From positions 11,215,001-11,279,000 of the forward strand of contig OZ020309.1 in assembly GCA_963971305.1 (NCBI GenBank): 64,000 bases of DNA. Reading direction: 5' to 3'. Source of the stretch: Arcuatula senhousia (Eukaryota; Mollusca; Bivalvia; Mytilida; Mytilidae). Positions 11,625-22,891 of the stretch are shown here, piece after piece. Made by a program: the position numbers and the translations under genes. Under the pieces are notes generated by a model. The model had not been told where the DNA came from. It searched no databases and saw only the letters and a list, made by a program, of their open reading frames with translations. Positions within the stretch are counted from its first letter, which is position 1, and every line of letters starts with the position of its first letter.

Positions 11625-12707
11625 TGTGATGAAGGTAAAACGTTCATGTTCTGGAGACAAAGGGGGGGGAGAGACGTCTGCTTCATTTTGTTGTCTCCCC
11701 TTTCCCTCCAAAACGGAATGGAAAAGCTATTTGTTTGTAAACTACATTTTCTTTTCACTACACATGTCCCTCCCCAAATTGGGGTTTTACACGGGCTTCT
11801 TCTGAGGACTACATCTTGAACGTTAACATGGGCACCTTGGGGAAATGCGGGTATTGCGGTGACGGTCTTTCGAGGCGTGGCCCTGGTAAATAAAATAAAA
11901 TATGGTTTTGGTCTTTATTCTCCGCAATCCAAAAGTAAAGTCAAAATAAAACATATATACAAAGTGTACAGGTGATGCCTCATGTCTCTTTAAAATAAAT
12001 ATTATTTCAATTTACTAAATTTATTATTTATTTAAATTGCTTAAAAATACTTTATGAAAATTAATTCTTTAAATAAAGTTAAAGTAAAGTTTTTGTATCA
12101 AAATAGTTATCAAAGATACACACCTGGTAAATAAAATAAAATATGGTTTTGGTCTTTATTCTCCGCAATCCAAAAGTAAAGTGACCTTTTGGATTGGGAC
12201 CGTGTAGTCCCATCCCACGTGATGGTTTGGGACAAAGACCTTACCAGATATGTATTTTGATTGGTTAATTTATTATTCTTATTAAACACATAATTTATTT
12301 ACCCAATGAAACTTTCTAGACTATTTAATTATAAAGTACAATATTAGAGTTAATTTTGTCTTGATATCCTTTTGTCGCCTTTTTATCTTACCAGAAGGGA
12401 TTACATAAATTGTACAATTTCAAACATGCCAAAATAATCTTTTAATGGAAAATAACACTTATGGATTTATTTCTTTTTATCTTTAATTCTTCCCTATAAT
12501 CTTATGTAACTTTAGTGTGACATTTATTTTTTTATTTCTCAATTTAAACTTCTAAACTTAAAATTACAGTGAACATTTAACTAATGAAAACCTATTTATT
12601 ACTTTTTACTTATTTAATCACTTTCTTATATTAAACTAATTTTTATATTATTTTAATAATTCAAACTTTCTATTTTTACTTTTTTTGCTAACAATATCAT
12701 CATTACA
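11625..12707. repeat. left LTR-like direct repeat
   Basis: This repeat begins TGTGATGAAGG and ends CATCATTACA, so it has TG..CA ends with a short imperfect inverted terminus (TGTRATGA). It pairs with 15661-16744. Positions 11881-12707 are 827 bp and match 15918-16744 with one mismatch that I can see (gatatcc versus gaaatcc). Positions 11625-11880 match 15661-15917 only loosely. Inside, a ~60-bp segment starting CCTGGTAAATAAAATAAAAT is directly repeated at 11882 and 12123. A hairpin CAATCCAAAAG / CTTTTGGATTG lies near 12166-12195. Confidence 0.88.
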
Positions 12708-13576
12708 TATCCCCGTAGTTTAAAATTGCTCCTGCAATTTACACAATTTTACTCTTCTATATTCTTTTTAAGCCGGCAAACTGCCACGCTAAGATGTTAT
12801 ATTTTATGATTTTACTTGGTTTATGACTTATTCAACTCTGCAACATTCACGTAAATGTAGTTAAATATGGTATATTTATTTTATTTTGTATGTATTATCA
12901 TCATTTTACGACCTCCGGACGAACCTACGGTTACGTGTCACCCTCATCTTTGGCCACGGCCGAGTGCAATGTTCGCCCGTGCCGCATTTTTGGAGCAATT
13001 CCTCCGTTTGTCATATCTTCATTTTCTTACTTTTTATTTTATGTTAATGTGCTCGGCAAGTTTTACAGACAATGCATAGTTTCTAAAGCATTTGATTACT
13101 CGTTTCGTAATTCTAGATTTAATAAAATGTCTCTACATAAAACTTATATAAAATGCATTCACGGTTCGGGGATCTGCCCCATATAGCACTAATTTTAAAA
13201 AAGAAACAACTATTTTAAATTCTTATGATGCATCCTGCATTTGTTCATATGACGGGAGATTTTATAAAACTTTTATACTCAACATTTTATCGTAATCGCT
13301 TTCAGAAAACAAAGCTGACGAAACTGCAACACATAACTTATATAGTGCACTATTTTCTATCTCTTCATTCATTTATTTAATTTTACTTCAAATCACAGCT
13401 TAATCTTTTCAGGTATCTAGATTTGTCTAAACTAAACCTAATTTGACCCTGTAAAAGTTATCTGCTTATTTGGATCCATTTTAGCTCATCGGCTACTCAT
13501 TTTATTTTAGCTCATCGGCTACTCAATTTTTTTTCATTTTACTTTATGAATATAACAAAATTTCTACATTACAATC

Positions 13577-14809
13577 TATGGTGGCATATTTCTGCCAACA
13601 CATAATCATATACATAACTAGTTAATTAAGTAGATATCTAGTTATCTAACTAGATAAATATCTAGTTATTTAACTAGATAAATTATCTAGATATTTAACT
13701 AGATAATTAAGTGGTTATCTAGTTATTTAACTAGATATTTAACTAGTTAATTAAGTAGTTATCTTGTTATTTAACTAGATATTTAACTAGTTAATTTTAA
13801 TATCATAACGTGAAAAAATGCATGTTAGCGCTTGTAACTGCCATTATTATATTATTATTCACCTCTATTTTAAGAGGTTATCTAGATATTTAACTAGATA
13901 ACTTTTTATTATCTAGATATTTAACTAGATATTTATCTAGATAAATATCTAGATAACTACTTATTATCTAGATAATTATCTAGATATTTATCTAGATAAA
14001 TTATCTAGATATTTATCTAGATAAATATCTAGATAACTACTTATTATCTAGATAATTATCTAGATATTTATCTAGATAATTATCTAGATATTTATCTAGA
14101 TAAATTATCTAGATATTTATCTAGATAAATATCTAGATAACTACTTATTATCTAGAAATTATCTAGATATTTATCTAGATAAATTATCTAGATAATTATC
14201 TAGATAATAAGTAGTTATCTAGATATTTATCTAGATAAATATCTAGATAATTTATCTAGATAAATATCTAGATAATTATCTAGATAATAAGTAGTTATCT
14301 AGATATTTATCTAGATAAATATCTAGATAATTATCTAGATAATAAGTAGTTATCTAGATATTTATCTAGATAAATATCTAGATAATTTATCTAGATAAAT
14401 ATCTAGATAATTATCTAGATAATAAGTAGTTATCTAGATATTTATCTAGATAAATATCTAGTCAAATATCTAGATAATAAGTAGTTATCTAGTTAAATAT
14501 CTAGATAACCTCTTAAAATAGAGGTGAATAATAATATAATAATGGCAGTTACAAGCGCTAACATGCATTTTTTCACGTTATGATATTAAAATTAACTAGT
14601 TAAATATCTAGTTAAATAACTAGATAACTACTTAATTAACTAGTTAAATATCTAGTTAAATAACTAGATAACCACTTAATTATCTAGTTAAATATCTAGA
14701 TAATTTATCTAGTTAAATAACTAGATATTTATCTAGTTAGATAACTAGATATCTACTTAATTAACTAGTTATGTATATGATTATGTGTTGGCAGAAATAT
14801 GCCACCATA
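13577..14809. mobile_element. foldback element B, 1233 bp, nested in LTR-like element
   Basis: It has the same ends as element A (TATGGTGGCATATTTCTGCC and its complement) and its own 6-bp duplication ACAATC (13571-13576 and 14810-14815). The outer arms, including the unique module, are almost identical to A. The centre is some 450 bp longer through expansion of TTATCTAGATATTTATCTAG-type motifs separated by AACTACTTATT. Growth of the palindromic core after or during transposition is the simplest explanation. Confidence 0.94.
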
Positions 14810-15660
14810 ACAATCAAGTGAAGTTTAAGGATTGTAACTTCCGTTACCAGTTCTCTCTTAAAACAAAAGAATCAATGCAAATTTAAATAACTTCGTCAAG
14901 TCAAAATCTGCTCTCAAGTTTAAGGAATTTGAACAACACCTTATTCATACACTTTTGCAGTTTGCTTTTTATAGATGTTTTGACGATTTTATTTAGATGG
15001 TTTCTTTCTTAAACATTAACGTTATCATGTTCGTTTTTGGGATTTTATTATTTTATACATGGTTCTTTTATTTTCACATAAACATTTTGTCGAGTAGTTT
15101 AGATACTTAGTGATTTTATTTTGATTATTTTTTTAAATTATTTAATCAAACTTTTAGTTACTAAAAGAGAACAATTTTAACTTGAAATTCTTATACTATA
15201 TTCATTGAAATTTAGATTTAAGATATTTTTAGTCTTAACTTATTTTCACAAAATTTTGTTCAAGCGTTACTTACGAAAATTGAGACAATGATACATCTGT
15301 ACAAGCAAATCAAACAGTAACATATTTACAAATAGACATTATTTAAAGTCCAATAGAAATTTAAAAACACAAGTTGAATATTTCAAATAATAGGTCCATT
15401 TCTCCATCGGATCCGAATCATTATTTTGTTAAATTTGTCGTCCAGAATTTTCGTCTTAGAGATTTCGCTCACCGATTCTTTTTCTTACTTGTTCCAAATA
15501 TATTTTGTGAAGTCCAAATAGTAACTGTTGCATTTTCACGTAGATATAAGTCGGTTATGTCCAAAATTTGAAATTTCACACTTTATCGATATGTGGGAAT
15601 CTTAAACTCGCTTGGCTTCGTGGCGATGGTTCCGAGATCTTCTCCTCCGTCTCCGCCATC

Positions 15661-16744
15661 TGTGATGAAGGAAATTGTTGTTGGTTCTGGAGACAAAGGG
15701 GGGAGAGACGTGGCTTCATTGTGTTGTCTCCCCTTTCCCTCCAAAAACGAAAGGAAGATGTTTTTATTATTCGAACTACATTTCTAAACTGATTTGCGTA
15801 AGTCCATTCCCAATGATATTGGGTTTCACTTGCTTTTTCTATGAACTACATGGTGAGGGTCAATGAGAACACATATAAAAACTGCGGGATTGCGATGACG
15901 GTCCTTTCGAGGCGTGGCCCTGGTAAATAAAATAAAATATGGTTTTGGTCTTTATTCTCCGCAATCCAAAAGTAAAGTCAAAATAAAACATATATACAAA
16001 GTGTACAGGTGATGCCTCATGTCTCTTTAAAATAAATATTATTTCAATTTACTAAATTTATTATTTATTTAAATTGCTTAAAAATACTTTATGAAAATTA
16101 ATTCTTTAAATAAAGTTAAAGTAAAGTTTTTGTATCAAAATAGTTATCAAAGATACACACCTGGTAAATAAAATAAAATATGGTTTTGGTCTTTATTCTC
16201 CGCAATCCAAAAGTAAAGTGACCTTTTGGATTGGGACCGTGTAGTCCCATCCCACGTGATGGTTTGGGACAAAGACCTTACCAGATATGTATTTTGATTG
16301 GTTAATTTATTATTCTTATTAAACACATAATTTATTTACCCAATGAAACTTTCTAGACTATTTAATTATAAAGTACAATATTAGAGTTAATTTTGTCTTG
16401 AAATCCTTTTGTCGCCTTTTTATCTTACCAGAAGGGATTACATAAATTGTACAATTTCAAACATGCCAAAATAATCTTTTAATGGAAAATAACACTTATG
16501 GATTTATTTCTTTTTATCTTTAATTCTTCCCTATAATCTTATGTAACTTTAGTGTGACATTTATTTTTTTATTTCTCAATTTAAACTTCTAAACTTAAAA
16601 TTACAGTGAACATTTAACTAATGAAAACCTATTTATTACTTTTTACTTATTTAATCACTTTCTTATATTAAACTAATTTTTATATTATTTTAATAATTCA
16701 AACTTTCTATTTTTACTTTTTTTGCTAACAATATCATCATTACA
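15661..16744. repeat. right LTR-like direct repeat
   Basis: Partner of 11625-12707. Its last 827 bp are near-identical to that copy, while its first 257 bp are strongly diverged but still alignable (both have TGTGATGAAGG, GGTTCTGGAGACAAAGGGG/GTTCTGGAGACAAAGGGG and TGTTGTCTCCCCTTTCCCTC). The short open frames at 15568-15866 lie in this diverged part and differ between the copies, which argues against coding. Confidence 0.88.
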
Positions 16745-17208
16745 ATATGTTCATCTCTTTGAGCTGTACATAACCGCCTTTACATTAGAGTAGACAGATG
16801 ATCATGACCCCTTGTACTGATTACGGACACATATATTGTTTATATTCATCTAACTGTTAACATGGAGTTGTAAGCTCTACGACAGCCTTAGATTTACAAG
16901 TTGAAGCTGTATGATGATACATTCCTTATAGGAAATATTAAATTTTCAAAACTTCAAAAATAATTATTTTCATGCAATAAATCAGTAAGATGTATGATTC
17001 ATGCTCCTGCCATCCTCTTGTTGTGTAGAAAATTTGTTTTTAATTGTAATTGCAAAATGTTTTCATTCCAGGTTGTTTTTGCAATCAACTTAAACATTTT
17101 TTGTCTATGAGCAAATTTTGCCATATGACTTTTAAGTCATCAACATTTCTTTCCTGATTTCTTTTTAATTATGATTTTAAAAATTAAATTAATAGTAATA
17201 ACTGTCAG

Positions 17209-17275
17209 TCTTAGCTCACCTGACCGATGGCCTGCCATGTGAGCTTATGCCAGCACTATGCGTCCGTCGCCGTCT
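17209..17275 (+). repeat. solo 5' end of TTAGCTCACCTG dispersed repeat
   Basis: CTTAGCTCACCTGACCGATG, a mirrored CATGTGAGCTTATGCCAGCA and CGTCCGTCGCCGTC form the characteristic head of the bivalve repeat seen whole at 22892-24422 (opposite strand). Here only the head remains. Confidence 0.7.
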
Positions 17276-17689
17276 GACGTCATCAGTAAACAATTTTATG
17301 GGAGATTTTTGCATTGGCTCCGTTATTTGTAGCTGTCATTCTGTTTTGTATGATGTCATCATGCCTTATACCAATACTGGAACATCAATAAAAATTATAA
17401 TAAGTATTTTCAAAAAGGATGGGTTGCGATAAGGTCCCATTTTGGCCGAAAAATAAAAAGTACTTTAAAGCCTGTTATTTTTATACGACCGCAACAAATT
17501 TGCACCTATAGTTGAAGCCAGTTTTAACAAAAAGGTTCATGATAGATATACAACACTTAATTTAAAGAACAAATTTGGATTTGAAATGACCGCTAATCTC
17601 AAGAAAAACGAAGAAAACGGAGAGATTTCGCACATTTTTTAGCTACTAACAACAAGTTCAATAGAAATTATAGTCTTTTTTCTATTTTC

Positions 17690-17796
17690 AGTATGTCTTG
17701 CACGCGGAACCAGCTTGGCCCTTTCACCAAAGATGTGTTTTAGTAAAACAATTTTTTGAATAAAATGTGGAGCTGGTTCCGCGTGCAAGGCTATAC
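17690..17796. repeat. inverted repeat with 19-bp perfect stem
   Basis: CTTGCACGCGGAACCAGCT (17697-17715) is exactly complementary to AGCTGGTTCCGCGTGCAAG (17771-17789), with a 55-bp loop. AGTATG/CTATACT extends the pairing outward. It could be a tiny MITE or a transcribed hairpin. The stretches 16750-17690 and 17800-18430 show no gene. Confidence 0.85.
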
Positions 17797-18432
17797 TTTC
17801 GGAAAGGATATGTATCACTCATTTGCGCCACTTTCCCCTAGGCACTATGTTAAAATCATTTGTGGTGGTTCATATCAAGCACCATTTACTAAAAAATAAA
17901 AAAGCTTTTAAATTACAGACGTTAATTTTCAAAAATTAGAAATATTAAACTTTCCATGCAACAAGACATTTTTTGATCGAATTTACTTAATTTTATTTTT
18001 GACTTTCGCAGTGGGCTGAAAAAAGGTCTTATCACAACCCTTCCTTTAGTTATTTACCAACACTATATACACATTATTTTAATGATAAGCTGATACAAAA
18101 ATATGACTTTGATAAATGGTGCTTATGCGAATAAGTCATGAAAAAGTCTTTGAGATTTTGAAAGAGCTAGAATGAATATTTGTGTCAAAACATGTATAAA
18201 ACAGATTTTGTATGCAATTTATAATGATAAAGCATTGAAAACGAAATTTACTTAACGACACAAACTTATAGATATCTGAAAACCAGCAAAGAGGGTAGGG
18301 TATAAATCTGTTTTAAAGTCTTACTTATTTTACTTCACCGGTAAACATGTACGTTGTAATTGAAAAATTGCTCAAGTAAAATAATTTATTTCTAACAAAT
18401 GTATGGTGAATACATGTACTTTTACAAGTAAA

Positions 18433-18537
18433 AATTCAAAGGTCGGTGGTTTCCTCCGGGTTCTCCGGTTTTCTCAACCATTAAAACTGACCGCCCTACA
18501 TGGCCCAGGTGCGTCGAAAAAGTCGTTAAACACAAAG
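18433..18537 (+). mobile_element. SINE-like fragment fused to satellite
   Basis: GGTCGGTGGTTTCCTCCGGG..ATTAAAACTGACCGCCCTAC..CCCAGGTGCGTCG is shared with copies at 38920-39028 (minus) and, split, at 27633-27723 and 31687-31735. Here its tail runs directly into the satellite (cgttaaacacaaagacggataa). The SINE label rests on length and dispersion; no A/B box was identified. Confidence 0.65.
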
Positions 18538-20290
18538 ACGGATAATTTAAAGCTTTGATGTATTCTCCAACATTAAAGTGTTGATGCCGGAGCGGGCTAA
18601 ACTCGGGGAATTCAAACTCCACCAGTAGTGCTAACCTTCACGTGTGTTCGAAATACTAATGACAACAAAGTTCCAGACAATAAATTTTTCTACGCCTGAC
18701 GCGCGTTTCGTCTATTCAAGACTCATCAGAGGCGGTCAACCAAAAATATTGAAAAAGCCAAACACAATATGATTAGGAAGAGCATATAACAGTAAAGCCA
18801 AAAATACCAAATTGGGGAACCAAATTAATACTAAGATGATCAACCTATGTCTTGGGTAGGGAGACCCTTAGGGTTTAGACAATTTTGAAATTTAAACGGA
18901 TAATTTAAAGCTTTGACGTATTCTCCAACACAAAAGTGTTGATGCCGGAGCGGGCTAACCTCGGGGAATTCAAACTCCACCTGCAGTGCTAACCTTCACG
19001 TGTGTTCGAAATACTAATGACAACAAAGTTCCAGACAATAAATTGTGCTACGCCTGACGTGCGTTTCGTCTATTCAAGACTCATCAGAGGCGCTCAACCA
19101 AAAATATTGATAAAGCCAACACTATATGATTAGGAAGAGCATATAACAGTAAAGCCAAAAATACCAAATTGGGGAACCAAATTAATACTAAGATGATCAA
19201 CCTATGTCTTGGGTAGGGAGACCCTTAGGGTTTAGACAATTTTGAAATTCAAACGGATAATTTAAAGCTTTGGTGTATTCTTCAACACAAAAGTGTTGAT
19301 GCCGGAGCGGGCTAACCTCGGGGAATTCAAACTCCACCAGCAGTGCTAACTTTCACGTGTGTTAGAAATACTAATGACAACAAAGTTCCAGACAATAAAT
19401 TTTGCTACTCCGTACGGGCGTTTGTCTATTCAAGACTCATCAGAGGCGCTCAACCAAAAATATTGAAAAAAGCCAAACACTATATGCATGATATGATTAG
19501 GAAGAGCATATAACAGTTAAACCAAAAATACCAAATTGGGGAACCAAATTAATACTAAGATGATCAACCTATGTCTGGGGTAGGGAGACCCTTAGGGTTA
19601 AGACAATTTTAAAATTTAAACGGATAATTTAAAGCTTTGATGTATTCTCCAACACAAAAGTGTTGATGCCGGAGCGGGCTAACCTCGGGGAATTCAAACT
19701 CCACCAGCAGTGCTAACCTTCACGTGTGTTCGAAATACTAATGACAACAAAGTTCCAGACAATAAATTTTTCTACGCCTGACGCGCGTTTCGTCTATTCA
19801 AGACTCATCAGAGGCGCTCAACCAAAAATATTGAAAAAGCCAAACACTATATGATTAGGAAGAGCATATAACAGTAAAACCAAAAATACCAAATTGGGGA
19901 ACCAAATTAAAACTAAGATTATCAACCTATGTCTGGGGTAGGGAGACCCTTAGGGTTTAGACAATTTTGAAATTTAAACGGATAATTTAAAGCTTTGATG
20001 TATTCTCCAACACAAAAGTGTTGCTGCCGGTGAGGGCTAACCTCTGGGAATTCAAACTCCACCAGCAGTGCTAACCTTCACTCTTTACTCTTTAACCTAC
20101 ATTATCTTAAGGGATTTCTGAAAATCATGTTTGGTAAATTTAGACAATTTATGGTTTAGACAATTTTGAAATTTAAACGGATAATTTAAAGCTTTGATGT
20201 ATTCTCAAAAACACAAAAGTGTTGATGCCGGAGCGGGCTAACCTCGGGGAATTCAAACTCCACCAGCAGTGCTAACCTTCACTCTTTACT
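18538..20290 (+). repeat. satellite array, six units incl. one truncated
   Basis: The unit marker TCTCCAAC (TCTTCAAC, TCTCAAAAAC in variants) lies at 18564, 18922, 19279, 19646, 20004 and 20203. The periods are 358, 357, 367, 358 and 199 bp. The 367-bp unit carries a small insertion with an ATGCATGATATGATT-like stretch near 19485. The last two units end identically in CTTCACTCTTTACTCTTTAA, foreign to the other units, so a rearranged half-unit was itself duplicated. The units share the CAACACAAAAGTGTTG hairpin. Confidence 0.95.
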
Positions 20291-21067
20291 CTTTAACCTA
20301 CATTATCTTAAGAGATTACTGAAAATCATTTGTGGTAAATGGCAGAATAATACAAATATCTCTTAATATATCCAGTATTATTCTCGGGTGCAAGATTAAC
20401 AAGTACGATTTTGATCATTTTACTTTTCTGAGTGAATAAATTTTTAAAAAACTCAGAAATTCTGTTTTTGAGCATGTTTTTTTTTATATCTGCTATTGCC
20501 TTCGATGACAAACTTTTTTTTGCGTCCATTACATCAATAAATGACAATCATTTGAAAAGACAGTTTTTGTTTTGCCCCAATACAAATGATTTTTTTTATT
20601 AAACTGATGAATTTATATATAAATTACTTTTAAAACTAACTTTCACTCTTAACAGTCATAGAAATAACTCGATTAAGAGACTTCTTGCGCATTTATCTCC
20701 AAAATAAAGGTAAGTTAACAGAGTTTCGCTCGTTTGACCGTCTGTCGGCCGTGTATTTATAAAGAAATTAATTTGTATGTCTGTCCCTCGATCCACACAT
20801 CTCTAAGTGCTACAGTATAGCTCCCCTTCAATTTCTAGTTGGTGGATTTTGAGGACAATTGATAAAAAATTATTGCTCTCGGATATCATTTAGGTCTGTA
20901 GTATTTTTTTCTTCAATTCATAGTTTAATATGAAGCGTGACTGTCTTGTATTGTTATTAACCACATTTTTTTCTTTGCATACTATTTTTTTTAAATAAGG
21001 CTGCTTAATCCTGTTTTAATCTTTTTTGTTTTTGAACAAAAATTGAGTACTTTTTTTTAAATTTCAA
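20291..21067. other. no gene recognised
   Basis: AT-rich sequence with a 73-residue minus frame (20326-20547) that resembles nothing I know. No repeats are obvious. Confidence 0.5.
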
Positions 21068-21433
21068 TTGACATACACAAGCAAATTTTGCTCAAATGAG
21101 TTTCACGTGAAAACTTAAAGGTTCACATAAAATTCACCCGAATCGAGCTTATACGTGAAACTCAAATGAAAAAGTTCACGTGATTTTCACGTGAATTGAG
21201 CTTTCACATGAAATTAATGTGAATCTCATGTGACTTTCACATAAAATTCACGTTAATCTCACATGAAAACACTTCACATCAATTTCATGTGAAAAGTTTA
21301 CATCATTTTCATTTGAGTCAGTTTCGTGTGAAACTCAAGTGATTTTCATGTGAAATTCACGTGAGATTTACATGAATTTCATGTGAAGCTCAGTTTACGT
21401 GAAACTCATACGAGCCAAATTTGCCTGTGTATG
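21068..21433. mobile_element. TTCACRTGAA palindromic MITE, complete copy
   Basis: The ends CATACACAAGCAAATTTTGC and GCCAAATTTGCCTGTGTATG are inverted repeats. The body is built from dozens of TTCACGTGAA/TTCACATGAA decamers, each itself palindromic, at roughly 12-20-bp spacing. There is no coding potential. The density of CACGTG and CACATG E-box cores is a by-product. Confidence 0.85.
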
Positions 21434-21939
21434 TGCCAGAAAGACACGATCCACATATTGAAATGATATTGATAAATGTACAAGAGCAGGATTTCTGCTA
21501 CACATAATCAAGTTAACGCATGTTAAACTATTATGGATATCAAATATATATTTTGGTGCTCTGCACAAAAAGGTTTTCTAAACAAAACTTAACTCAGAAG
21601 CGTGCCTCTGAATTTAGTAAAATAGCGCAATATTTTAAATGTATATGTTACAGTATCAGATGTCGATGAAAATTGGTGCTTCTGCTTCTTTCAACCTACA
21701 TGTACACAAAGTGAAAAATTAAACTAGAAATCTGAATTTCAGATGATGTTAAATATTTCTTTAGTGTAAAACATGTATTTTATTGTTGCATTTATATCAA
21801 TTAGAAATGTATTCTTTTGAAATACATCTAGTTATTGTACAGTATGTTGAAAATAAAATCATTAAAAAATACAATGTATGTTCTCCAATTGTATGAAATA
21901 TTTCTGCAATTATTCAACACTGACTTAAGCACATCATCA

Positions 21940-22190
21940 TTTGTTTCACATGAAACTGACTCACATGTAAATGATGTGAACTTTTCACATGAAATTGAGG
22001 TTTTGATGTGAGATTAACGTGAATTTCATGTGAAAGTCACATGAGATTCACGTGAATTTCATGTGAAAGCTCATTTCAAGTGAAACTCATGTGAACTTTT
22101 TCATGTGAGTTTCACGAATAAGCTCGATTCGTGTGAATTTCATGTGAACCTTTTCACGTGAAACTAATGTGAGCCAAATTTGCCTGTGTA
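21940..22190. mobile_element. second TTCACRTGAA element, truncated, inverted
   Basis: The reverse complement of this segment aligns to the first ~260 bp of the element at 21068 (GTACACAGGCAAATTTGGCT end, then the same decamer order). Its other end is missing. The pair could form a hairpin with a ~500-bp loop. Confidence 0.85.
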
Positions 22191-22891
22191 CATTTTTTAA
22201 ATTTAGCCAAACGTTAAACGGTATTAAACAACTAATTTAAAGCTATTTTTGTGTTTCTCCCACAACGTCACCTAGCTATTTCTGTTAAAAATACCTTGTG
22301 CGTTCATGTTATAAATCATACTTTGGAGTCTATGTAAAGATAAAGAGCATGATACAAGTTTAAAAGAGTCTTTAGTGTGGTTAATTATAAGCAACCGTTC
22401 AAGACATATAAATCCATGTAAGATTATTTGAACAGTTCTTCGTAGATCCTTTATTGTCCTTTCCAAAGCTACTTTGATGTGAGAAAATATAGCCAGAGAG
22501 GACAAAAATTTTTAAAATCTATTAACTTCGACTTATATCGAACCACGAAAACACGAGGCGCATCAGACGAGGTCCAGCTAAAAGTTTGAAATACTATATG
22601 AATATAACAATAAGAACACTATTTAATACAGAGGGTCATAAGTTATTTAAACTTACAATAAAGCAACCCTTTAAGGGGGCAGCCATTATCGGCAAGGAAT
22701 GGACCCTTGGACCTAAAATGGGATGGACTCAAAGTCCGTTAATTTGTTGGACTCGTGGGATGGACTCTTGGAGTGGACACATGGGATGGACCCTTGGTTT
22801 CTATTGGGGGAGGGAGGGGCTATTGTGAAAATTGAAATAGAATAGCAGGATGTTAACATCAGGAAATAGGAAGGCAGGACAGTGTTTTGAA

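Larger units (their letters stand above)
11625..16744. mobile_element. 5.1-kb LTR-retrotransposon-like element, non-autonomous
   Basis: Two direct repeats of 1083 and 1084 bp with TG..CA ends bracket ~2.95 kb of interior. The 4-bp direct duplication ATAT lies immediately outside (11621-11624 and 16745-16748). The interior includes the nested foldback element at 13577-14809; without it about 1.7 kb remains. That remainder has no gag, protease, RT or integrase motif in any frame. If the element reads on the minus strand, the sequence just inside its first LTR is GATGGCGGAGACGGAGGAG, with a TGG two bases in that could start a primer site; this is weak. A tandem pair TTTTAGCTCATCGGCTACTC sits at about 13483-13528. 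A large non-autonomous LTR type is the best reading. Confidence 0.75.
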
